Of a stretch of DNA of 35,518 nt, positions 24,524 to 31,826 are shown in pieces; the first letter of the stretch is position 1; every line of letters starts with the position of its first letter. The translations under genes were made by a program, and so were the position numbers. Source of the DNA: Xanthobacteraceae bacterium. Lineage in GTDB: Bacteria; Pseudomonadota; Alphaproteobacteria; Rhizobiales; Xanthobacteraceae. Below the pieces are notes generated by a model that worked only from the letters and a program-made list of their open reading frames with translations, did not search any database and had not been told where the DNA came from. The stretch lies in assembly GCA_030041005.1 (NCBI GenBank), contig JASHOR010000171.1, positions 1 to 35,518 on the forward strand. Direction: 5' to 3'.

Positions 24524-25738
24524 ATGAGAGCAGCAGCAAGCTTGGCCTTTGCACTTGCCGCACTGATGACGACCGTGGCGCACGCGCAAAATCCGATCCC
24601 GGTCAAGATCGGAGTGCTGACCGATATGTCAAGCCTTTATGCCGCAGATACCGGGCCCGGCTCGGTATCCGCCGCCGAGTTGGCGATTCACGATTTTGAT
24701 CCGGCCGCGCACAACATGAAGGTCGATCTTGTCAGCGCCGATCATCAGAACAAGCCCGATGTTGGCGTCAGCATCGCCCGCCAATGGTACGACGTTGACC
24801 ATGTCGACATGATCGTCGACGTACCGAATTCCGCCGTGGCGCTCGCGGTGAGCGACGTGACGCGCGAGAAGAACAAGGTCTTCCTCGTGTCCGGCGCGGC
24901 GTCCTCCGACCTCACCGGGCCGAAATGCACGCCCAACACCATCCACTGGACGTACGATACCTGGATGCTCGCGCACGGCACCGGCAGGTCGATCGTCAAG
25001 ACCGGCGGCAAGACCTGGTTCTTCATCACCGCCGATTACGCCTTCGGTCACGCGCTCGAGCGCGACACCACGGCTGTGGTCGAGGCCAATGGAGGCAAGG
25101 TCCTCGGTCATGTGTTCGTGCCGCTGAACACCCAGGATTTTTCCTCCTTTCTGCTGCAGGCACAGGCTTCGAAGGCGCAGATCATCGGTCTCGCCAACGC
25201 CGGCGGAGACACCATCAACTCGATCAAGCAGGGCGCCGAGTTCGGCATCACAAAGGGCGGGCAGCACTTCGCCGGGCTCTTGGTCTTCATCCCCGACGTC
25301 CAGGCGCTGGGCTTGCAGGCCGCGCAGGGCCTGATCGACACTGAGCCCTTTTATTGGGATATGAACGCCGGGACCCGCGCCTGGACCAAGCGCTGGCAGG
25401 TCAAACAGCCGGGAAAATTCCCGAGCGAGATCCAGGCCGGCGTCTATTCGGCGACCTTGCACTACTTGAAGGCGGTCGCTGCGCTCAAGAGCGCCGCCGA
25501 CGGCAAGGCCGTCGTCGCCGAGATGAAGAAGATTCCAACCGACGATCCGCTATTCGGCAAGGGTTACGTGCGCGCGGACGGCCGCACTATCCACCCCGCC
25601 TACCTGTTCCAGGTGAAGTCGCCCGCGGAATCGAAATATCCCGGTGACGATTACATCCTCAAAGCCACCATTCCGGCGAACGAAGCGTTCCGGCCGATGA
25701 GCCAGGATAATTGCCCGCTGGTGAACGCATCGAAGTGA
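24524..25738 (+). CDS. Branched-chain amino acid-type ABC transporter substrate-binding protein
   Basis: A 404-residue periplasmic binding protein of the Peripla_BP_6 (LivK-like) group. The signal peptide is MRAAASLAFALAALMTTVAHA. The mature protein begins with IPVKIGVLTDMSSLYAADTG and has the ligand-cleft region VSGAASSDLTGPKCTPNTIHW and the hinge segment FFITADYAFGHALERD. The family binds amino acids, amides, urea or aromatic acids. The RidA and ene-reductase genes at the end of the operon hint at a nitrogen-containing or unsaturated compound, but the ligand cannot be deduced. A GGGAGGAAAT ribosome site precedes the ATG. Confidence 0.92.
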   Translation: MRAAASLAFALAALMTTVAHAQNPIPVKIGVLTDMSSLYAADTGPGSVSAAELAIHDFDPAAHNMKVDLVSADHQNKPDVGVSIARQWYDVDHVDMIVDVPNSAVALAVSDVTREKNKVFLVSGAASSDLTGPKCTPNTIHWTYDTWMLAHGTGRSIVKTGGKTWFFITADYAFGHALERDTTAVVEANGGKVLGHVFVPLNTQDFSSFLLQAQASKAQIIGLANAGGDTINSIKQGAEFGITKGGQHFAGLLVFIPDVQALGLQAAQGLIDTEPFYWDMNAGTRAWTKRWQVKQPGKFPSEIQAGVYSATLHYLKAVAALKSAADGKAVVAEMKKIPTDDPLFGKGYVRADGRTIHPAYLFQVKSPAESKYPGDDYILKATIPANEAFRPMSQDNCPLVNASK

Positions 25739-25761
25739 ATAAGGCTGCCGCGGCGAGCTCT

Positions 25762-25777
25762 CTCTCCGTACGGAGAG
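25762..25777. repeat. Perfect 16-bp palindrome between the binding-protein and livH genes
   Basis: CTCTCCGTACGGAGAG is perfectly symmetrical and lies in the 91-base gap. It can form a hairpin but lacks a T-tract. Similar CTCTCC...GGAGAG elements are spread in Rhizobiales genomes. It could stabilise the upstream mRNA end or be a simple intergenic repeat. Confidence 0.6.
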
Positions 25778-25829
25778 GGAACTCGATCGCGGGTGCCGGT
25801 CGGCGAGCGCGGATTCTGAGCGCGGCTTC

Positions 25830-26717
25830 ATGTTCGACATTTTCGGCATTCCGTCGCAGGCCCTGTTCGGGCAACTGCTGATCGGGCTGATCAACGGCTC
25901 TTTCTATGCGCTGTTGAGTCTCGGCCTTGCCGTGATTTTCGGCATGCTCAACGTCATCAATTTCACTCATGGCGCGCAGTATATGATGGGCGCGTTCGCG
26001 GCCTATCTGCTGCTGCAATATCTCGGACTGAACTATTGGGAGGCGCTCGTTATTGTGCCGCTGCTGGTCGGTGCCAGCGGCATTCTGGTGGAACGGCTGT
26101 TTCTGCAATACGTCCGCAAGCTCGACCATGTCTACGGGCTGATCCTCACGTTCGGTCTGGCGCTCGTCATCGAGGGTCTGTTCCGCAACTATTTCGGTTC
26201 TTCCGGAGAGCCCTACCAGGTGCCCGATGCGCTGCAGGGCGGACACAATCTCGGCTTCATGTTCCTGCCCAACTATCGCGCCTGGGTGATCGGGTTCTCG
26301 CTGGTGGTGTGCTTGGTCACCTGGTTCGCCATCGAGCGCACCCGCTTCGGTTCGTACCTGCGCGCTGCGACCGAGAACCCGACGCTGGTTCGCGCCTTCG
26401 GCATCAATGTGCCGCGCATGGTCACGCTGACCTATGGTTTCGGCGTCGGCTTGGCGGCGCTGGCGGGCGTCATGGCGGCGCCGATTTATAATGTCTCGCC
26501 GCAGATGGGCTCCGAGGTCATCATCGTCGTGTTTGCCGTCGTGGTGATCGGCGGCATGGGTTCGATTCTCGGCGCCATCGTCACGGGCTTTGGCCTGGGC
26601 ATCATCGAGGGCCTCACCAAGGTGTTCTTTCCGGAAGCCTCCAGCACGGTGATATTCGTCGTCATGGCCATTGTACTGCTGATACGGCCGGCCGGCCTGT
26701 TCGGCCGGCTTGGGTGA
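25830..26717 (+). CDS. livH: Branched-chain amino acid-type ABC transporter permease LivH
   Basis: A 295-residue inner-membrane permease with about eight helices. It opens with LLIGLINGSFYALLSLGLAVIFGMLNVINFTHG, the classic LivH start. The cytoplasmic loop ATENPTLVRAFGINVPRM and the C-terminal GGMGSILGAIVTGFGLGIIE contain the EAA-like coupling region. The stop overlaps the livM start (TGATG). Confidence 0.94.
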   Translation: MFDIFGIPSQALFGQLLIGLINGSFYALLSLGLAVIFGMLNVINFTHGAQYMMGAFAAYLLLQYLGLNYWEALVIVPLLVGASGILVERLFLQYVRKLDHVYGLILTFGLALVIEGLFRNYFGSSGEPYQVPDALQGGHNLGFMFLPNYRAWVIGFSLVVCLVTWFAIERTRFGSYLRAATENPTLVRAFGINVPRMVTLTYGFGVGLAALAGVMAAPIYNVSPQMGSEVIIVVFAVVVIGGMGSILGAIVTGFGLGIIEGLTKVFFPEASSTVIFVVMAIVLLIRPAGLFGRLG

Positions 26718-27685
26718 TGGCGGCGATCGCCGACCCTCCGGCGCTGCCGGCGCGCGCTGACGACGCTCGCAGCCTCACCGTGGCTTTCATTGTCATGGTG
26801 GCGCTGCTCGTGGTGGCGCCGTTTGTCGTCTATCCAGTGTTCCTCATGCAGGCGTTGTGCTTTGCGCTGTTCGCCTGCGCGTTTAATTTGCTGGTCGGTT
26901 ATGTCGGTCTGCTGTCATTCGGTCACGCGCTGTTCTTCGGCTGGGCGAGCTATCTGTGCGCCCACGCCGCCAAACGCTGGGGTTTGCCGCCGGAGGCGGC
27001 AGTGTTGTTCGGCACCGCCGGCGGCGCGGTGCTCGGGCTTGCTGCCGGCTTCCTGGCCATCCGCCGCCAGGGCATCTACTTCGCCATGATCACGCTGGCG
27101 CTGGCGCAGATGATGTATTTCGTCGCCTTGCGCGCGCCGTTCACCGGCGGCGAAGATGGCATCCAGGATGTGCCGCGCGGGCGCCTGTTCGGGATTTTCG
27201 ATCTGTCGCACGAGATGACGATGTACGTCTTCATCCTCATCATGGTGCTCGCCGGTTTCCTGTTCACCTACCGCGTCATCAACTCGCCGTTTGGCGAAGT
27301 GCTCAAGGCGATCCGCGAGAACGAGCCGCGCGCCGTCTCGCTCGGCTATCGCACCGACCGCTACAAGCTCGTGGCCTTTGTGCTGTCGGCAACCCTGGCG
27401 GGGCTCGCCGGCGCGTTGAAGGCGCTGGTTTTCCAGCTCGCTTCGCTCACCGACGTCTATTGGACCATGTCGGGCGAAGTGGTGTTGATGACGCTTGTCG
27501 GCGGGCTCGGCACTATCTTCGGACCGGTCGTCGGCGCCTTCCTGATTGTCGCCATGGAGACCTATCTGGCGCAGCTCGGCCAATGGGTTCTGGTCATCCA
27601 GGGCGCGATTTTTGTCTTTTGCGTATTGGCTTTTCGCCGCGGCATCGTCGGCGAACTGGCCGCCCTGTTGCGCGTGAAGCTATAA
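26717..27685 (+). CDS. livM: Branched-chain amino acid-type ABC transporter permease LivM
   Basis: A 322-residue second permease with about nine helices. Typical segments are FNLLVGYVGLLSFGHALFFGWASY, FAMITLALAQMMYF, the loop VLKAIRENEPRAVSLGYRTDRYK that contacts the ATPase, and LVGGLGTIFGPVVGAFLI. The ATG at 26717 overlaps the livH stop; a GTG one codon earlier is also possible. It pairs with LivH to form the channel. Confidence 0.94.
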   Translation: MAAIADPPALPARADDARSLTVAFIVMVALLVVAPFVVYPVFLMQALCFALFACAFNLLVGYVGLLSFGHALFFGWASYLCAHAAKRWGLPPEAAVLFGTAGGAVLGLAAGFLAIRRQGIYFAMITLALAQMMYFVALRAPFTGGEDGIQDVPRGRLFGIFDLSHEMTMYVFILIMVLAGFLFTYRVINSPFGEVLKAIRENEPRAVSLGYRTDRYKLVAFVLSATLAGLAGALKALVFQLASLTDVYWTMSGEVVLMTLVGGLGTIFGPVVGAFLIVAMETYLAQLGQWVLVIQGAIFVFCVLAFRRGIVGELAALLRVKL

Positions 27686-27755
27686 GCCGATGGCATATGC
27701 AGGTTGACGGTGGGCGCATGGAGCGCGACAGATCCACCGGAAAAGGGAGAGCTTT

Positions 27756-28214
27756 ATGAGTGCGGAAGCGCGATTGAAGGAACTGGGACTGGTATTGCCG
27801 GCGCTGCCCAAACCGGTGGCCAATTATATTCCGTATCGGCTCGCGGGGAATTTGCTGTTCCTCTCCGGCCAAGGGCCACGCGAGAACGGCGTCTCGCTCG
27901 TCGGCAAGCTCGGCGCCGACGTCAGCCTCGAGGAAGGTTATCGGCGTGCCCGGCTCGTGGGCCTGGGACTGCTCGCCACCATGCGCGAGGCGCTGGGCTC
28001 GCTCGACCGCGTCGATTTCGTCGTCAAGCTCCTGGGCATGGTCAACGCCGTGCCGAATTTCAACGACTCGCCGAAGGTGATCAACGGCTGTTCCGACCTG
28101 TTCGTCGAGGTGTTCGGCGAGGCCGGCCGCCACGCCCGCTCGGCGGTGGGCAACGTCATGCTGCCTCATCAGATATCGGTCGAGATCGAGGGCATCGTGG
28201 CGGTGAAGCCCTAA
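27756..28214 (+). CDS. RidA/YjgF-family protein
   Basis: A 152-residue protein of the RidA superfamily, longer than canonical RidA (about 128). Canonical members hydrolyse reactive enamine/imine intermediates. Conserved features are NLLFLSGQGPRENG, LGSLDRVDFVVKLLGMVN and HARSAVGNVMLP, in which R128 occupies the place of the substrate-binding Arg of RidA. The sequence fits the longer subgroup of about 150 residues whose substrate is unknown. It follows livM by 70 bases with a good GGGAG ribosome site, so it is probably in the transporter operon and may act on a nitrogenous product of the imported compound. Confidence 0.88.
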   Translation: MSAEARLKELGLVLPALPKPVANYIPYRLAGNLLFLSGQGPRENGVSLVGKLGADVSLEEGYRRARLVGLGLLATMREALGSLDRVDFVVKLLGMVNAVPNFNDSPKVINGCSDLFVEVFGEAGRHARSAVGNVMLPHQISVEIEGIVAVKP

Positions 28215-28300
28215 CCGCGACGCGCGCGCTCCGCGCCAGGCGCGACCTTGGCCGAACTGCGCAGCCGCCGATTACCCAACCACCTGTCGAGCCACAATCC

Positions 28301-29401
28301 ATGACGAGCGTCCTGTTTTCGCCGATCCGCCTCGGCGACCTTGAACTTGCCAACCGCATCGTTGTCGCGCCGATGTGCCAGTACAGCGCGAACGATGGCG
28401 CCGCCAGCGATTGGCATATGACTCATCTCGGCATGCTGGCGAATTCCGGCGCGGGTTTGGTGGTGGTCGAGGCAACCCACGTGGAACGGCGCGGCCGCAT
28501 CACCCATGGCTGCCTCGGGCTTTATTCCGACGCCTGCGAGGCGGCGCTGGAGCGCGTAGTCAATCATTGCCGGCGCATCGGCACGGCCAAGCTTGGCATT
28601 CAGCTCGCCCATGCCGGACGCAAGGCCTCGACGCAGCGCCCGTGGGAAGGGGCCAAGGCGCTGGGGCCGAACGAAGACCCGTGGCCGACCATTGCGCCGT
28701 CGGCGCTCCCGTTCAGTCCCGGCTGGCATACGCCGGCGGCGATGACCGCGGATGACTTCGCCCGCGTGCGCGCATCCTTCACGCAGGCGGCGAGGCGCGC
28801 CGTGCGGCTCGGTTTCGACGCGATCGAGTTGCATCTCGCCCACGGCTATTTGCTGCACAGTTTCGTTTCGCCGCTGTCCAACACGCGCAACGACGAATGG
28901 GGCGGATCGCTCGAAGGTCGCATGCGCTTTCCGCTGCAAGTCGTCGGCGCGGTGCGCGAGGTGGTGCCGCCAGGCACGCCGCTCGGCGCCCGCATCACCG
29001 GCACCGATTGGGTCGCGGGCGGGCTCACCGTCGACGATGCGGTGGCGATGGCAAAGGGGTTGAAAGCGGCAGGGCTCGACTATGTCGATATTTCCTCCGG
29101 CAATATCACGCCGGACAGCCGGGCACCGAGCGAGCCGGCATACAACGTGCCGATCGCCGAACGTGTGCGCCGCGAATGCGGATTGCCGGTCCGCGTCGTC
29201 GGACTGATCGCCAACGCCGGGCAAGCCGAAGCGATCGTCGCCGAGGGCAAGGCCGACATGGTGGCGATGGCGCGCGCCTTCCTCGACAATCCGCACTGGG
29301 GCTGGCACGCGGCGCAGGCGCTCGCCGCGGACGTGGCGCGCCCGCTGCAATATGCGCGCGCCGCGCCGGGACTGTGGCCGGGCGCCGCGCTGGTCCGCTG
29401 A
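28301..29401 (+). CDS. Old Yellow Enzyme-family NADH:flavin oxidoreductase (YqjM-like)
   Basis: A 366-residue FMN-dependent ene-reductase, class YqjM. C26 and Y28 (in APMCQYSAND) match the redox-tuning Cys and Tyr of YqjM in both position and spacing. H178 and H181 (in LHLAHGYLL) form the substrate-binding pair. QLAHAGRKAS and the C-terminal GLIANAGQAEAIVAEGKADMVAMAR complete the FMN site. The start is the ATG at 28301; the frame is open upstream but would overlap the whole RidA gene. It lies 86 bases after the RidA gene and is likely the last gene of the operon. The natural substrate is unknown. Confidence 0.93.
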   Translation: MTSVLFSPIRLGDLELANRIVVAPMCQYSANDGAASDWHMTHLGMLANSGAGLVVVEATHVERRGRITHGCLGLYSDACEAALERVVNHCRRIGTAKLGIQLAHAGRKASTQRPWEGAKALGPNEDPWPTIAPSALPFSPGWHTPAAMTADDFARVRASFTQAARRAVRLGFDAIELHLAHGYLLHSFVSPLSNTRNDEWGGSLEGRMRFPLQVVGAVREVVPPGTPLGARITGTDWVAGGLTVDDAVAMAKGLKAAGLDYVDISSGNITPDSRAPSEPAYNVPIAERVRRECGLPVRVVGLIANAGQAEAIVAEGKADMVAMARAFLDNPHWGWHAAQALAADVARPLQYARAAPGLWPGAALVR

Positions 29402-29434
29402 TGCGACTTCATGGGGGAGGCGGGCGCCGCGGTC

Positions 29435-30373
29435 TCACGGTTGCGCCGTTACGTATGCGTCGGTTGTGTCGCATTCGGCGGGCAGAAAATATTGCTTGAG
29501 GCGCTTGCGCGCGGTCACGCCGCTGGCGAGATCGAAGCAGTTGACGATGGCGAGCCGAAAACCTCCGGGCGGCATGGCGTGCCGCTCCGGCGGCCATTGC
29601 TCATGGAACGTGATCTGCACGCTGCTCACCTGCGGCGCGTGCTGGATCTCTTCGACCAGACTTTGCGGCGGATGCCGGTAAGTCCGTCCGCTCGGGCCGA
29701 ACAGCACGACGCTATAGCCGTCGCGCCGATCGTTGTCGGCGAAAGCCCACTCGCCCCGTTCATAGAGCCGCACCAGCGCTTCGATCCAGCCGGCGCCGTA
29801 GAGGTCCGGCCATTGGTCGGCAAAGCGCAGATGCACCTCGATGATGATGCCGCCGATCGTTTCAACGTTGAGCATGCCGGTATAGCCGGCAAGATGCGCC
29901 CGCACCCATCGGCCGCAGTTCGCTTCCAGCTCGGGATCGGGCCCGGCGTGTATCCACCAATAGTCGAATGTGCCTTCGCCGGTCGGCTTCCCGCTCGTAT
30001 GCCGCCACCACCGCGGCTCGCCGTCAACGACGGCGATATCGGACGACACGTGCGGGCCGTCGAGCAGCGTCGCCCACATGTGTCCCGGCGCGTAATGCTT
30101 CCGGTATTCGGCCGCCGAACGCAGCACCCGACTGCCCGCCGCCATGCCCTTCAGATTGACGATCGGCTTGGAAAACACCGGGTAGTGCGGCGGCACCGTG
30201 CCGTGCGGGCCGGCCTCGATGCCCTGGCTGAGTGCCACTGCGAGCTTGTCGTAGATCCAGCGGTGCGCCGGGTTCCATTGCCAGGCATCGGAGTCCTCCG
30301 TCGGAATATCGGCGGCGGTCTCAACGTCGGCGAAATATTGCAGCCGCCACGGATCGGCTTCGCAGATTGGCAT
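29435..30373 (-). CDS. Unknown protein with ATP-grasp-like features
   Basis: A 312-residue soluble protein I cannot assign to a named family. The order of motifs suggests an ATP-grasp-like fold: a lysine strand PVFSKPIVNLKGMAAGSRV (K69, K75), a middle strand HVSSDIAVVDGEPRWWRHTSG, and a late acidic segment MLNVETIGGIIIEVHLRFADQ. In that segment E171, E179 and R183 would be the metal and nucleotide ligands, with His in place of the usual Asn. The C-terminal third (after about 210) is different and ends RKRLKQYFLPAECDTTDAYV. The gene is convergent with the OYE gene and lacks a strong ribosome binding site. The ATP-grasp idea is inference from motif order. Confidence 0.6.
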   Translation of the reverse strand: MPICEADPWRLQYFADVETAADIPTEDSDAWQWNPAHRWIYDKLAVALSQGIEAGPHGTVPPHYPVFSKPIVNLKGMAAGSRVLRSAAEYRKHYAPGHMWATLLDGPHVSSDIAVVDGEPRWWRHTSGKPTGEGTFDYWWIHAGPDPELEANCGRWVRAHLAGYTGMLNVETIGGIIIEVHLRFADQWPDLYGAGWIEALVRLYERGEWAFADNDRRDGYSVVLFGPSGRTYRHPPQSLVEEIQHAPQVSSVQITFHEQWPPERHAMPPGGFRLAIVNCFDLASGVTARKRLKQYFLPAECDTTDAYVTAQP

Positions 30374-30554
30374 GGACAGGCGGGAAAGCGGAAAACGATC
30401 GCCCGACGATAGGCGACAATTCGGCTCTCGTCATCCATCCAATGGCGGTGCCGAAGCCAGACGCGCGCAGCGTCTTCCGCCTATCGGAACGGCCGCCTGC
30501 GCACTCAGACTGGGAGGCTGAAAACACCGTCGATCGCAACGGTAGTCAAAGTCG

Positions 30555-30624
30555 CCGAGAAAATCGTGATGCCGGGGGCGCGAAGCGCCCTTCGGGTGAA
30601 CCCTTGACATCGCGATTTTCTCGG
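30555..30624. repeat. 70-bp nested palindrome upstream of the asparaginase gene
   Basis: The outer arms CCGAGAAAATCGTGATG and CATCGCGATTTTCTCGG match at 16 of 17. Inside is a perfect GGGCGC-GAA-GCGCCC hairpin (30576-30590). It is a different family from the repeat at 30702-30819, which lies 80 bases further on. The non-coding stretch 30374-30822 holds these two repeats and no gene that I can support. Confidence 0.8.
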
Positions 30625-30701
30625 AAAAGAGCAACCGGTGTGATCGAGGGCGTAAGGCATCGGACGGTTAAGGTCTGCTCTGTATGCGATGCGGCCTCGC
30701 C

Positions 30702-30819
30702 CATGCGGATTTCTGAACCAAAGCCGCACGAGATCAATAAGTTGCTAGTGTCCTTCGATTCCGAAGTTCGCAAACGAGGGTGCCGCATAATGATGCGAAC
30801 TTCGGAATCGGGACACTAG
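30702..30819. repeat. Dispersed palindromic repeat, copy B
   Basis: Reverse-complement copy of 13731-13847, differing by two substitutions and one inserted base over 118 positions. The palindromic module GTGTCCTTCGATTCCGAAGTT...CTTCGGAATCGGGACAC lies at the right end, only 3 bases before the asparaginase ATG. Copy B ends inside the second module, whose right arm, present in copy A, is missing here. Confidence 0.92.
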
Positions 30820-30822
30820 GCG

Positions 30823-31824
30823 ATGAGCGATCCGGTCTTGGTCGAAGCATGGCGTGGTCCGTTGGTCGAGAGCCGTCACCGCGGCGCAGTCGCGGTGGCC
30901 GACGCCGATGGCGCCGCCGTGCTTGCCCTCGGCGATGTCGCAACGCCGATCTTCCCGCGCTCGGCAGTCAAGGCGCTGCAGGCTTTGGCGCTGGTCGAAT
31001 CCGGCGCCGCCGACCATTACCGGCTCAGCGATCAGGAGCTTGCGCTCGCCTGCTCTTCGCATAACGGCGAGGCCGCGCACGTCGAAGGGGTTTCGGGCAT
31101 GCTGGCGAAGGCGGGCCTCGATGCCTCGGCGCTGTCGTGCGGTGTCCATTGGCCGATATATCAACCCGCGACGCATGCGCTGGCCAAGAGCGGCGGGCCC
31201 TCGGCTTTGCACAACAATTGCTCTGGCAAGCATGCCGGATTTCTGTGCCTGGCTTGCGCGCTCGGGATCGATCACGCCGGCTACTGGCGGCCCGATCACG
31301 CGATCCAGCGCGAGGTGCGGGGCGTGCTCGAAGATATGACCGGCACGACCTTGGGGCCCGACCGTTGTGCTGTCGACGGCTGCTCGGTGCCGACCTGGGC
31401 CATTCCGCTTGCCCGCCTCGCGCGCGCATTCGCCCGGTTCGGCACCGGTCACGGGCTTTCGCGCCAGCGTGCCGCCGCCGCCGGACGATTGCGCGCTGCC
31501 TGCGCCAAGAACCCCTGGCACGTTGCCGGCACCGCCCGCTTCTGCACCGAGATCATGACGCTGTTCGGCTCCAGGGTCTTTGTCAAAACCGGCGCCGAAG
31601 GCGTGTTCTGCGGCGCGCTGCCGGAGCAGGGGCTCGGCCTTGCGGTCAAATGCGACGATGGTGCCGGGCGCGCGGCGGAAGTCGTCACCGCGGCGCTGAT
31701 CGCGCGTTTTCTTCCGCTCGAGCCCACGGAGCGCGTTGCGCTGTCCCGCTTTGTACGTCCGAGCTTGCGCAACTGGAATGGAATCGAGGTCGGCGCGCTA
31801 CGGGCAACCGAAGCGCTGGCTTAG
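30823..31824 (+). CDS. Asparaginase II family (thermolabile R. etli type)
   Basis: A 333-residue cytosolic enzyme of the asparaginase family found in Rhizobium etli, unrelated to E. coli AnsA/AnsB. It hydrolyses L-asparagine to aspartate and ammonia. Putative active-site residues are S47 and K50 (in FPRSAVKALQ), C133 and K136 (in NNCSGKHAGF), and the DGCSVP loop. The ATG lies 3 bases after a palindromic repeat, so there is no native leader and no clear ribosome site; a later start was considered, but VEAWRGPLVESRHRG is conserved in the family as I recall it. The stop is 2 bases from the convergent beta-helix gene. Confidence 0.9.
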   Translation: MSDPVLVEAWRGPLVESRHRGAVAVADADGAAVLALGDVATPIFPRSAVKALQALALVESGAADHYRLSDQELALACSSHNGEAAHVEGVSGMLAKAGLDASALSCGVHWPIYQPATHALAKSGGPSALHNNCSGKHAGFLCLACALGIDHAGYWRPDHAIQREVRGVLEDMTGTTLGPDRCAVDGCSVPTWAIPLARLARAFARFGTGHGLSRQRAAAAGRLRAACAKNPWHVAGTARFCTEIMTLFGSRVFVKTGAEGVFCGALPEQGLGLAVKCDDGAGRAAEVVTAALIARFLPLEPTERVALSRFVRPSLRNWNGIEVGALRATEALA

Positions 31825-31826
31825 CA

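Noticed and set aside
27704-28300. Upstream extension of the ene-reductase frame
   Set aside because: It would overlap the whole RidA gene in another frame, and the OYE core starts right at the ATG at 28301.
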